A DNA stretch of 64,000 nt from assembly GCA_013415695.1 (NCBI GenBank), contig JAAEEP010000007.1, positions 1 through 64,000 on the forward strand, in the 5' to 3' direction. Both the position numbers and the translations under genes were made by a program. Origin of the DNA: Methanomassiliicoccales archaeon. GTDB lineage: Archaea; Thermoplasmatota; Thermoplasmata; Methanomassiliicoccales; JAAEEP01. The notes under the pieces were generated by a model that did no database searches, was not told the DNA's origin, and saw only the letters and a program-made list of their open reading frames with translations. Positions 44,846-52,465 of this stretch are shown here, one piece after another; position 1 is the first letter of the stretch, and each line of letters starts with the position of its first letter.

Positions 44846-45919
44846 TCAGTTGTTGATCTCCTTCATCACAGCGTTCTCCAGAGCGATATCTGGTATATGG
44901 CCTTGAGCCGAGGATACATTCTGTGAAAGGATGTTCCTTGTCTCGGGCGGCATTTCTCCAAGGAAATCATCCGCACCACGACATTGGGGCTTCACATCCT
45001 GTTTTTCCAGGTAATTCTTGATGCCTCTCAGAAGATCCGAGAGCGAGTTCAGCACAAGTGCACAGATGCACATGACGAATCCGAGGGTGAACAGGAAAGC
45101 AGCAACCACGGTCTGGAAAAGCCACCCCATGCCCCAAATGGTCAACTCAAATAGTGAGAGGAAACCCAATATCAGTCCAACGCATGCGATAACGAAACCA
45201 GGAACGCCAATCATGAGCAGGGGCCTGTTCTTGCTGACCGTGTTGATTATCCTGCCCATCACGGACAGGCCATGGGTCACTGGGTGCTTCTTGTGTTTGT
45301 TTGGCACATCATAGATAGCGGTAATAGGGACCTCCCTGACTCTGAGCCCCTTCTCCGCGAAATTGCAGATCATATCGGATTCGATATTGTACCCCTTCGA
45401 ATGAAAGTCAAGGTTGGAAATGGCAGTCTTGCTGAGAGCGCGGAAACCGGATTGGGAATCGGTTATGTCGAGCTCACATGCAGCGTTGGTCAGTCCGTTG
45501 AGCACCTTTTGGCCTGCTTTCCGGTAGGCTGGTATTCGATGCTTACTCTCCAGAAAGCGAGAGCCAATTACTAGATCGGATTCCCCATTCAGAACGGGAG
45601 CGGCAAGTGACGATATCTGTCCCGGATCGTGCTGACCATCCCCATCCATTGTGACAATGGCCTTGAAGCCATTGGTACCAGCATGTCTGAGTCCAGTCAG
45701 CAGTGCGTTTGCCTTCCCAGTGTTCCTTGACATGTCGATGATCTCGGCCCCTGCAAGCCGGGCTATCTCTGATGTCTTGTCAACGGATCCATCATTGACT
45801 ACGATGACGTGCTCACAATGCTTTCTCGCCTCGAGAACCACGCTGCCGATGGAAACCTCCTCGTTGAAAGCAGGTATGACGCAGACTATCCCATTCCCTC
45901 TGTCACTAATATTGATCAC
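44846..45919 (-). CDS. GT2-family glycosyltransferase with two membrane helices (DPM-like)
   Basis: The 357-residue enzyme has the GT-A fold of dolichyl-phosphate sugar synthases: CVIPAFNEEVSIGSVV, VIVVNDGSVDKT, VTMDGDGQHDPG (DxD), and FLESKHRIPAYRKAGQKVLNGLTN. It ends with two helices (LLMIGVPGFVIACVGLILGFLSL and FQTVVAAFLFTLGFVMCICALVL) and a 60-residue cytoplasmic tail. It likely moves a sugar to a polyprenyl phosphate. The GTG at 45919 has a TATA-like GTTAATTTTC about 27 bases upstream, suggesting leaderless mRNA. It is convergent with the NifX-like gene. Confidence 0.9.
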   Translation of the reverse strand: MINISDRGNGIVCVIPAFNEEVSIGSVVLEARKHCEHVIVVNDGSVDKTSEIARLAGAEIIDMSRNTGKANALLTGLRHAGTNGFKAIVTMDGDGQHDPGQISSLAAPVLNGESDLVIGSRFLESKHRIPAYRKAGQKVLNGLTNAACELDITDSQSGFRALSKTAISNLDFHSKGYNIESDMICNFAEKGLRVREVPITAIYDVPNKHKKHPVTHGLSVMGRIINTVSKNRPLLMIGVPGFVIACVGLILGFLSLFELTIWGMGWLFQTVVAAFLFTLGFVMCICALVLNSLSDLLRGIKNYLEKQDVKPQCRGADDFLGEMPPETRNILSQNVSSAQGHIPDIALENAVMKEINN

Positions 45920-46150
45920 CTAGACTTCAGGCTCCCCCCGAAAATTAACAATGACCTCCCATATATCTTTTGTGTTCGTTATCAAGATTGGTAATTATGA
46001 CGGGAACTTGTCAGTTGGATTTCATTATTCCATTTGATAAAAATCAAGATTGATACATTCATTTTACACAAGGGGAATGAGGTCGGATCAAGAACACTCA
46101 TCTCATGAATATGAAAAGGTAAATATCATCTCGGGACTCATGACGGGGAT

Positions 46151-46498
46151 ATGGGATTCAAGGCCGTTCCCTACACTGACGTTGAGCTTGAGAATGTCAC
46201 CGAAGAGGGTGCCGAAGGTGCAAAGATCCGGTGGTTGATCTCGAAGAAAGATCAAGCGACAAGATTCGCCATGCGGTATTTCGAGATCGCTGAGGGAGGG
46301 CACTCCCCCCTTCACACCCATCCTTGGGAGCACGAGGTCTTCGTGATGAAAGGTAAGTGCAAGGTTGTCTGTGACGGTGAGGAGTCCGTTTTGACCGAGG
46401 GAGGTGTGATCTTCGTACCGGAGAACACCAAGCACAACTTCCAGAACATTGGAGAAGGGGAGCTGCACTTCATCTGTGTCGTGCCCATGATGGATTAG
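46151..46498 (+). CDS. Cupin-domain protein
   Basis: The 115-residue single-domain cupin binds a metal through motif 1 (HSPLHTHPWEHEVFVMKG) and motif 2 (VPENTKHNFQN). The reaction is unknown; small cupins bind sugars or oxidise small molecules. A TATA-like AGGTAAATATC (about 46114-46124) lies about 28 bases upstream of the ATG, so a leaderless transcript is likely. It lies between the GT2 gene and the zinc-ribbon/DtxR operon and is convergent with the latter. Confidence 0.9.
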   Translation: MGFKAVPYTDVELENVTEEGAEGAKIRWLISKKDQATRFAMRYFEIAEGGHSPLHTHPWEHEVFVMKGKCKVVCDGEESVLTEGGVIFVPENTKHNFQNIGEGELHFICVVPMMD

Positions 46499-46577
46499 AG
46501 GGCGGGGCTGAGCGTAAAAGTCGTAGCAGCTTGAACGATAGTTCTTGAGAAAGTCACCTGCGACATGTCAGTTCATG

Positions 46578-46748
46578 TCAGCCAGACCTGAATTCCTCCA
46601 TGACGCTGTTATCGAAAAGGATACCGTGAAGGCTTCGTTTGATCTCGGTACAACCGCACTCAGGGCATTCATTTGGCTTGGGTTCTCCGTATGGTACCTC
46701 GAATAGCTCGCCGCAATTGACGCATTCGAACCATCTTGTTGCGAAGAT
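46578..46748 (-). CDS. Small zinc-ribbon protein with probable non-AUG start
   Basis: This frame reads IFATRWFECVNCGELFEVPYGE, then a second C-x-x-C-x-C set (NECPECGCTEIKRSLHG), ending FDNSVMEEFRSG: a 56-residue four-cysteine zinc ribbon. It has no ATG, GTG or TTG upstream. The in-frame ATC at 46748 follows GGGGTGA by four bases and sits right after the DtxR stop TAA (46761-46763). The frame that does begin with GTG here lacks the paired cysteines and is judged a shadow. It is in an operon with the DtxR-type regulator and DUF5320-like genes. Confidence 0.6.
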   Translation of the reverse strand: MFATRWFECVNCGELFEVPYGEPKPNECPECGCTEIKRSLHGILFDNSVMEEFRSG

Positions 46749-46760
46749 ACTTTCACCCCG

Positions 46761-47147
46761 TTAATACTTAGGTGGCAATACTAAATCAATTTTGCCTATG
46801 AGGTTCTGAAGCCTTTCTGCAGAATCGTCGCTGATCTCATGCTCAAGTCTACATGCCTGGATGATCGCTTCATCCTCCTCCACGCCGAGTAAGATGAGGA
46901 ATCTGAGAATGGCCTGGTACCTCTGTTCCACCCTGGTAGCGATCTCCTTTCCCCTCTCGGTCAGCCGGGCGCCCTGATAGGGCTTCCAGGCAATGTATCC
47001 CTTGTTGTTGAGCTTTCTGCAGAACTCGCTCACCGAGGATGGTCTGATCCCCAAACGCTTTGCGATAAGGGAAGTACACACCCGATCGTTCCTTTCCTGA
47101 AGGGATTTGATGGTCTTGAGGTACTGCTCGACCGAAGATCGCCTCAT
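46761..47147 (-). CDS. DtxR/MntR-type metal-dependent regulator
   Basis: The 128-residue protein has a winged helix-turn-helix (YLKTIKSLQERNDRVCTSLIAKRLGIRPSSVSEFCRKLNNKGYIAW) and a metal-binding dimerisation domain with RLEHEISDDSAERL, where the H-E pair is typical. It probably represses transport or Fe-S genes when Fe(II) or Mn(II) is abundant. An excellent SD, GGAGGTTTC, precedes the ATG. It is downstream of two DUF5320-like genes and could control that operon itself. Possible operator: the palindromic site at 47940-47971. Confidence 0.85.
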   Translation of the reverse strand: MRRSSVEQYLKTIKSLQERNDRVCTSLIAKRLGIRPSSVSEFCRKLNNKGYIAWKPYQGARLTERGKEIATRVEQRYQAILRFLILLGVEEDEAIIQACRLEHEISDDSAERLQNLIGKIDLVLPPKY

Positions 47148-47186
47148 GAAACCTCCAATAAAAGGAGGGCACTAGGGCCCTTTCAT

Positions 47187-47501
47187 TCACCAGCGATACC
47201 AGGACCCGCGCCTTGGGGGCATGTAGTATGGGTCATAGTACGGGTCGTAGGGTTGGTCAAAGTAAGGGTCGTAGCACTGACCCCAACCATAGAATCGGCC
47301 GTACCCCCTACCGGGACCTCTGCCGTATCCCATGCCAAGGCCTCTTCCCCTTCCGAAGCCACGCCTTCTGCCCCATCCCATTCCCATTCTGGGAACTTCT
47401 GGGTTGGCGAAACCCGGCATGGGATACCCGACACACAATCCGGCCCTTCTACCTGTCATGGGACCTGCTCCCATGGGGCCCGTTCCATCTCCTCTGGGCA
47501 T
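47187..47501 (-). CDS. DUF5320-like Gly/Arg/Tyr-rich protein
   Basis: This 104-residue protein starts MPRGDGTGPMGAGPMTGRRAG followed by LCVGYP, the hallmark of DUF5320-type proteins, and then a Gly-Arg and Tyr-Pro-rich low-complexity tail (QPYDPYYDPYYMPPRRGSWYRW). Such genes sit next to NifX/MinD Fe-S gene clusters in anaerobes, and their role is unknown. The cysteines (LCVG, GQCYD) could bind metal. ATG 47501 follows GGTGATTGAG, the same signal as in the upstream gene, and nearly overlaps that gene's stop. Confidence 0.75.
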   Translation of the reverse strand: MPRGDGTGPMGAGPMTGRRAGLCVGYPMPGFANPEVPRMGMGWGRRRGFGRGRGLGMGYGRGPGRGYGRFYGWGQCYDPYFDQPYDPYYDPYYMPPRRGSWYRW

Positions 47502-47502
47502 C

Positions 47503-47808
47503 TCAATCACCACCTTTCTTTCTTTTCTCTATCTCCTTCCTCAGGGACTCGATCTCCTCGGAGATGTCATCACGCTCCATCTCCATCATCTCGAGCTCCT
47601 GCTCCATCATCCTGATCTCCTCTTCCGGATCGATCCGCATCCGTTGTGGGTACTGGTATGGCACCATCCCTGGTTCGGGATAGGGATACATCACTTCCGG
47701 AGGCTGACCCAGACCGTAGATCTGATATCTACCCCTGGCCCACCCAGGGACCCCGGTCTGCCTGTATATCCACCTATATCGATTTCCTCTTCCATATCCG
47801 CCTGGCAT
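47503..47808 (-). CDS. DUF5320-like protein with C-terminal coiled coil
   Basis: The 101-residue protein starts MPGGYGRGNRYRWIYRQTGV, has a Pro-Tyr-rich centre, and ends with an acidic-basic coiled coil (PEEEIRMMEQELEMMEMERD, ISEEIESLRKEIEKRKK). The coiled coil should make it an oligomeric scaffold or partner of the next protein. ATG 47808 follows GGTGATTGAG. The stop is one base upstream of the next start, so the two are co-translated. The leader upstream can fold (47809-47898). Confidence 0.72.
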   Translation of the reverse strand: MPGGYGRGNRYRWIYRQTGVPGWARGRYQIYGLGQPPEVMYPYPEPGMVPYQYPQRMRIDPEEEIRMMEQELEMMEMERDDISEEIESLRKEIEKRKKGGD

Positions 47809-47898
47809 CTCAATCACCTATATGAGGGGGGATGGAGTGTCATCATTTTCCCGCGGGTCCGGAGCTTGTGCAAGCCAAGGAGGTCGTATGACACTCCA
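47809..47898 (-). promoter_or_regulatory. Foldable 5' leader, possible riboswitch or binding site
   Basis: On the minus strand, CTATTTATATTA (47917-47928) is a good TATA box; transcription should start near 47897-47898. The predicted leader begins with TGGAGTGTCAT (47898-47888) and its last third contains the perfect complement ATGACACTCCA (47843-47833), enclosing about 44 bases with small internal stems (GCTTGCACAAGC and CCCGCGGG). The SD GGTGAT and start codon follow right after. The 11-bp closing stem makes a regulated RNA structure plausible. Confidence 0.55.
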
Positions 47899-47939
47899 TA
47901 TATGAACTATGTAGAAGTAATATAAATAGTTTATGAATT

Positions 47940-47971
47940 ATTGCGCATATCTTTATGTATAAATGCGCAAT
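47940..47971. repeat. Inverted repeat, possible operator or terminator
   Basis: ATTGCGCAT (47940-47948) and ATGCGCAAT (47963-47971) form a perfect 9-bp inverted repeat around 14 bases, followed by a related TTGTGCAA. It lies about 45-75 bases upstream of the predicted transcript start for the DUF5320/DtxR operon and just after the HdrA-like gene. It could be a DtxR-type operator or a terminator stem. Confidence 0.5.
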
Positions 47972-47987
47972 TGTGCAATTTAACGAA

Positions 47988-49115
47988 CTACTCCTTCAAC
48001 CGGGCCAGCTTCTCCGCCCAGGTTCCAGTGAGTCCAGAGACCTCCTCCCTGGGTTCGTTCATTGGGTTTGGACCCAGCTTCACCACCTCTTCTATGAAGC
48101 TGTCCACGACATTGGCGTACTCCTCGGCCTGATCTGCGTCTATCCAAGCTACGCTGAACCGCCCCCTGTCGAAGCCGAACTGTGCAAGCAGCTTTCCAAG
48201 CAAGGTCATTCTCTTTCTGGTGCGAAGGGAGCCAACCTCAAAGTGACAATGTCCTGGTTTTCCACCAATTATCATGACTCCATCAGCTCCATTGGAAAGC
48301 GCCCTCAGTATCCATTCGGGATCGACCCTGGCTGAGCAGAGTGTTCTGACGACCCGAAACCTTGGATCCATCTGGATGCGCTTGATGCCAGCCATGTCAC
48401 CCGCCGCGTAGCCGCACCAGTGGCAGGCGAATATCACGATGTGAGGAAATCCATTGCTTCCCTCGGTAGCGGCGTCAACCTCTGCAAGGATTTCATCGTT
48501 GGAGAAGAGCTCCATGTCCATAGCACCGCTGGGGCATGAGGAGACACAGACACCGCAGCCCTCGCAGATCTTGGGATCCACATTGGATAGCAGCCCCTCT
48601 GCATCCTTACGGGAGACAATGGATATCGCGTCAGCCTCACAGACGGTCTTGCACACACCGCATCCGTCGCAGAGTTCGGCATCGACCGAAGCGATCGTGC
48701 CGTGGATCGAGGGAGTCATCCTTCTTGATCTCGCGATGGCCATGAGCATCTGGTCCTTGGCCTTCTCTGTTGCCCCCTTGCCATCGCAGGTGTGTATCCA
48801 AGCGCACTGCTCTCGTAGGTTGGCCATCTCGACCATATAGCGATTCATCCCAGAACTCTCGATGATATCCCGAAAGTGATCCATGTAGATTCTCGGTGAG
48901 CAGGCTCCTATCACGATCCTCTCGAGATCATAATCTCTGATGGTCTGACCCATGGACTCGCTCATGCTGGGAGAACAGAGGAAATCGTACATCTCAACAT
49001 GGATCACATCATCTATCTTCCTGCAATGATCCGCCACCTCAAGGAGGTCTATGCTGTCAATAGTACCACCGCAATTGCAGAGAAAAACTCCAATTCTGCA
49101 GCCATTTTCGCCCAT
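47988..49115 (-). CDS. HdrA N-terminal/ferredoxin/MvhD fusion without flavin domain
   Basis: The 375-residue protein starts like heterodisulfide reductase A (IGVFLCNCGGTI, ACSPRIYMDHFRDI, ANLREQCAWIH) and has two 4Fe-4S motifs (CDGCGVCKTVCEADAI, CEGCGVCVSSCPSGAM, about 147-200). It ends as an MvhD/FlpD-type 2Fe-2S electron-entry domain (HIVIFACHWCGYAAGDMAG). The FAD-bifurcating middle part of HdrA is missing, so it should be an electron relay rather than a bifurcating enzyme. SD GGAGTG precedes the ATG. Its electron partner is not visible. It lies upstream of the DUF5320/DtxR operon on the same strand. Confidence 0.88.
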   Translation of the reverse strand: MGENGCRIGVFLCNCGGTIDSIDLLEVADHCRKIDDVIHVEMYDFLCSPSMSESMGQTIRDYDLERIVIGACSPRIYMDHFRDIIESSGMNRYMVEMANLREQCAWIHTCDGKGATEKAKDQMLMAIARSRRMTPSIHGTIASVDAELCDGCGVCKTVCEADAISIVSRKDAEGLLSNVDPKICEGCGVCVSSCPSGAMDMELFSNDEILAEVDAATEGSNGFPHIVIFACHWCGYAAGDMAGIKRIQMDPRFRVVRTLCSARVDPEWILRALSNGADGVMIIGGKPGHCHFEVGSLRTRKRMTLLGKLLAQFGFDRGRFSVAWIDADQAEEYANVVDSFIEEVVKLGPNPMNEPREEVSGLTGTWAEKLARLKE

Positions 49116-49251
49116 GTATTACACTCCTTGGCCTATATTTCAGGAAGACCTGCCTATAAGGAGGTACGGTATCTACTGAATCATATATTTAATGGTGTTA
49201 AGAATCTATAGAAAATGAAAAATTAGGAGGGGGAAATGGTTTCTGCGAAAT

Positions 49252-49635
49252 TCACTCCTCGCCCCACCAAAGACCGTGGATATTGCAGTGTTCCCGGGCT
49301 TTGATCTTGTCCGCGGGGACACAGAATTCGGTCTCGGGCGCATCGCCTGCCTTTAGGAATTTTCTCTGAGACAGACCAGCTCCCCAGCAGACCTCGATCC
49401 ACTCGATGTGGTGCTCCTCCAGCATCGGATGGGGGTTGGCACCAACCTTGACCTTTACTCCTTTTGATGTGCGTTCGATTACTGGCACATGTTTTTCGTA
49501 ACCCTGATCAGAGCTGTGTACCTCCAAGAGGATCATGGGCTCGCCACAGCAGATCAGCTGTCCCACGCCCTCTCTCAATACCTCAATGATGTTACCACAG
49601 ACCTCGCACTCGTAAACCTGCATACTCTTAGTCAT
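49252..49635 (-). CDS. dfx: Desulfoferrodoxin (superoxide reductase)
   Basis: The 127-residue protein reduces superoxide to peroxide. It has the N-terminal desulforedoxin-type FeCys4 centre (YECEVCGNIIEV and LICCGEPM) and the catalytic FeHis4Cys domain (KHVPVIE, HHIEWIEV, CNIHGLW). It acts in the cytoplasm and gets electrons from rubredoxin or other donors. It follows the rubrerythrin gene (17-base gap), so both form an anaerobic oxygen-defence operon. A weak SD, AGGAAATGAT, precedes the ATG. Confidence 0.96.
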   Translation of the reverse strand: MTKSMQVYECEVCGNIIEVLREGVGQLICCGEPMILLEVHSSDQGYEKHVPVIERTSKGVKVKVGANPHPMLEEHHIEWIEVCWGAGLSQRKFLKAGDAPETEFCVPADKIKAREHCNIHGLWWGEE

Positions 49636-49652
49636 ATCATCATTTCCTAGTT

Positions 49653-50234
49653 TCAGAACTCCTCACACATCAGCTGGTAGTACGACCTGGAGTGATCGCA
49701 TGAAGGGCACTTTTCCGGCGGCTCTTTGCCGAAGTGCTTGTATCCGCACTCCCGGCAGAACCACCAGACTTCCTTTTCCTTCTTGAAGAGCGTGCCAGCC
49801 TCCAGCTGCTTGAGGAGCTTCATGTACCTCTCCTCGTGATGCTCCTCCGCTCTGGCAATGTTCAGTAGCCTTTCCGCAACCTCAGGGAAGCCCTCCTTCC
49901 TGGCGATCTCCGCGAACTCCGGGTACATTCTGGTATGTTCGTAGTTCTCCCCTGTAATTGCGGATTTGAGGTTGGCGATGGTGTCACCACATATGGTGGG
50001 AACATCGGCCGGAACATCGATGTCATCGAAGTTGGGGTCCCCCTTCTTCAACCGGTTCATGAGCTTGAAGAGCCACTCGGCGTGCTCCTTCTCATTGTCT
50101 GCTGTGATCCTGAATATCTCGGCGATCTGCTCGTAACCTTCTTTCTTGGCCACTTTCGAATAGAAGGTGTATCGGTTCCTCGCCTGACTTTCGCCAATAA
50201 ACGCTTTCGCTAGGCTTTCAATTGTCCCTTTCAA
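49653..50234 (-). CDS. rbr: Rubrerythrin
   Basis: The 193-residue peroxide reductase has a di-iron four-helix bundle ([28 protein letters not shown] and [11 protein letters not shown]; second pair [21 protein letters not shown] and [15 protein letters not shown]) and a C-terminal rubredoxin centre ([22 protein letters not shown]). The start is TTG at 50234, 7 bases after the SD AGGAGGC. It reduces hydrogen peroxide with rubredoxin- or NADH-derived electrons and pairs with the superoxide reductase that follows. Confidence 0.96.
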   Translation of the reverse strand: MKGTIESLAKAFIGESQARNRYTFYSKVAKKEGYEQIAEIFRITADNEKEHAEWLFKLMNRLKKGDPNFDDIDVPADVPTICGDTIANLKSAITGENYEHTRMYPEFAEIARKEGFPEVAERLLNIARAEEHHEERYMKLLKQLEAGTLFKKEKEVWWFCRECGYKHFGKEPPEKCPSCDHSRSYYQLMCEEF

Positions 50235-50384
50235 ATGGATAGCCTCCTAAACAAATTAATTTCTACCCTTGGTATTTCACGATTTCGGTAATACCCTGTG
50301 TAAGCGTTGAAGGCGGAGGTTGAAACCCCCGGAAAAGCCATTCCCGAATCGAAAATCGAGCTTTCCGGGCAAGCGCCGAAGGGG

Positions 50385-50669
50385 TCACTCCTCCAACATC
50401 TCCTCGACTTCCTCCCTGCCGGCTTCGAGCTCCTTCACCTGCTCTTCATCTTTCATCAAGAGCATGGTCTGGAACTCACCGACGTGTGTCTTCTCCTCGC
50501 CCGCAATTTCCATCAGGACCTTCTTGATGTTCACATCCTTGGCCAAGGCGGCCATCTGCTCATAGAGGTTAATGGCATCCAGCTCAGCGATGATTGCCGT
50601 TCTTAGAATCTCACGGTCGATGTCCTCTTGCTTGACCCTATTAAGATCGATCGGTATTGTATGCATCAT
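50385..50669 (-). CDS. Ferritin-like protein similar to encapsulated ferritins
   Basis: The 94-residue protein reads REILRTAIIAELDAINLYEQMAALAKDVNIKKVLMEIAGEEKTHVGEFQTML. E-x6-Y and E-E-K-x-H-x-x-x-E are the iron-binding pattern of small two-helix ferritins that dimerise into a ferritin-like active site. Relatives include encapsulin cargo ferritins. No encapsulin shell gene is seen in the window. The ATG at 50669 follows GGAGGAG by nine bases. A possible cargo role is inference. Iron storage next to rubrerythrin and superoxide reductase makes sense. Confidence 0.8.
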   Translation of the reverse strand: MMHTIPIDLNRVKQEDIDREILRTAIIAELDAINLYEQMAALAKDVNIKKVLMEIAGEEKTHVGEFQTMLLMKDEEQVKELEAGREEVEEMLEE

Positions 50670-51050
50670 GATATTTCTCCTCCCGGGGTTTTCCACCCCT
50701 GGATAATATTCCGACCTCATTCCCTTAAATCTTTCTAGAGAGTGAGAAGGCTGACCGGAAAAAGAGGGGGGATGGCCATTTGGCCACCGTAGCAAAAGGG
50801 GTTTCGAGATTACGCAATATCGACTGTCTTTCCAGGCCCTTCTTATTCACCCAAGAAGGATCTGAATCTTCTAAAGCTGTTTTCTGCCGTCAGATGACCT
50901 AATCTAATGATCAGGAATGACGAAGTAATCCGCTGGATATTCTCATATTCGTTTTCTTCCAAAGGATTACTAATAAAGGATTGAGCTGATACTATTTATT
51001 TATTATCTTTGATGATAACAATTCAAATTGACCAAGAACTTGGACGATTG
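50670..51050. other. Intergenic region with promoters
   Basis: No gene was found in this 381-base gap. It holds the ferritin-like gene's SD, an A-rich/G-rich run (AAAAAGAGGGGGG, 50759-50771) that on the minus strand is C-rich then T-rich, and AT-rich sequence (about 50990-51030: ACTATTTATTTATTATC) downstream of the hydrolase gene. The C/T runs may be terminators, as seen after several minus-strand genes here. Confidence 0.45.
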
Positions 51051-52322
51051 TCAAACACCATCCGGTAACAAGCTCCCTATCCAGTCAACGATGTCCTCTA
51101 CAACCTCTTGGGCCAGATGTCCAGGCAGAGTATATTCCTGCGGGGTGGAAGGACCCTCACCTTCTATCATCATATGGTTCAAAGTGGGGTAGCTGATGAA
51201 CTTGACGATCTTGCCAGAGAGCGCCTTCTTCCAGAGATCGTAGTCCTCCATGGTGACCTGGTAATCCCTCTCGCCCTGGAGGATGAGCATGGGCACCTTG
51301 AGGGAAGAGGCGACCTTCATCTGGTCATAAGAAGCAAGGTCATCCCAGTAGCTCCTTCCAGCGCCCAGCACCATCTCTCCATCGCCGATGTCAAGTTCCT
51401 TTATCTTGGTGACGGTCTCCCTTGCCTCCACCAGGAGGGCGGCCTCGTTCTCATCGATGATCCCATCCAAGTTGACTAAGTACTCAATCTGCTCGAGGAA
51501 GGCATCCTCCAGCTTGGCTGCATCGCCTGCCATCATGACGATCCCTGCTACTCGATCGTCGAGCGATGCGATACGCGGAGCCATCATTCCTCCAAGACTG
51601 TGTCCCAGCACGAAGATCCTGGAAGGGTCCACCTCCTTGGTTTGGGTAAGCAGTTCCACTCCAGCCAAGGCGTCTTCGATCACCTCGTCCATTATTGTGA
51701 ACGGGATTGATGAATCAAAGAGGTCCGGGCGGGCCTTGGGTCGCTTGTCGTAGCGAAGGACCGCAATCCCATCACTGGAAAGACCCCAGGCCAGGTCCCG
51801 GAACACCTTGGTCTCCCAGAGAGTCTCGTCCATGTCGTTGGGACCGGAACCATGTACCAGAACCACCGCCGGGAAAGGTCCTTTCCCCGTGGGGATGGTC
51901 GTCTTCCCTGGAAGACCGCAGTTACCCACCGTGCAGTCTTTCTCCTCGAACGCTGTTGGATCTGCGTATTCCGGAGGCTTGAAATCAGATTGGGCGGGGA
52001 CGAACCAGACTCCGGCGATCTCGCAGGCCTCGTTGAACACGACCTTCACATCCAGAATAGAACCTGAGGCGAAGACGCCGGTAACATACAGGATATTGTA
52101 GGGTCCCTCTCTCTCGAGCCGGGATCCATTCAACCTCAGGAGCAATCCGAACTTTTGTATCACACCCTTCCAGGCCGCTTCCAGGTCATGGGGAGTCATG
52201 GCTGCCTTCATTTCCGTAGCAAAAAGAGTGTGAGCTCTCTCGAAGTTTCCGTTCGCGAGAAAGCCTACCAGCTGCATTCCGATGATTGTGAGCGTCTGAT
52301 CATTGCACTCTTCCGATCCCAT
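51051..52322 (-). CDS. Alpha/beta hydrolase with N-terminal DUF3887-like domain
   Basis: The 423-residue protein has an N-terminal domain of about 110 residues (GFLANGNFERAHTLFATEMKAAMTPHDLEAAW, typical of DUF3887), then an alpha/beta hydrolase: PAVVLVHGSGPNDMD (oxyanion), LGHSLGGMMAP (nucleophile Ser), LILQGERDYQV (Asp), LNHMM (His). It probably hydrolyses an ester or peptide. The ATG at 52322 was chosen; upstream in-frame ATGs extend into the promoter and the rmlC gene start. No signal peptide is clear. A TATA-like GTTTTAATC lies near 52386. Confidence 0.85.
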   Translation of the reverse strand: MGSEECNDQTLTIIGMQLVGFLANGNFERAHTLFATEMKAAMTPHDLEAAWKGVIQKFGLLLRLNGSRLEREGPYNILYVTGVFASGSILDVKVVFNEACEIAGVWFVPAQSDFKPPEYADPTAFEEKDCTVGNCGLPGKTTIPTGKGPFPAVVLVHGSGPNDMDETLWETKVFRDLAWGLSSDGIAVLRYDKRPKARPDLFDSSIPFTIMDEVIEDALAGVELLTQTKEVDPSRIFVLGHSLGGMMAPRIASLDDRVAGIVMMAGDAAKLEDAFLEQIEYLVNLDGIIDENEAALLVEARETVTKIKELDIGDGEMVLGAGRSYWDDLASYDQMKVASSLKVPMLILQGERDYQVTMEDYDLWKKALSGKIVKFISYPTLNHMMIEGEGPSTPQEYTLPGHLAQEVVEDIVDWIGSLLPDGV

Positions 52323-52465
52323 GAAACACGTATAGATCGAAATGGCAATAACCGTAACCCATCGAGATAGTTGATTTCTAAGATTAAAACCCGAAAAATG
52401 GGGTTTTCGTTGAGAAAGGGCACGAAAGGATAATGGTGTTCCCACGAGATTCGGGACTGATAAGG

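Noticed and set aside
46568-46756. 62-residue frame starting with GTG at 46756 on the minus strand
   Set aside because: The overlapping frame has two C-x-x-C pairs of a zinc ribbon; this one is Ser/Asn-rich and lacks paired cysteines.
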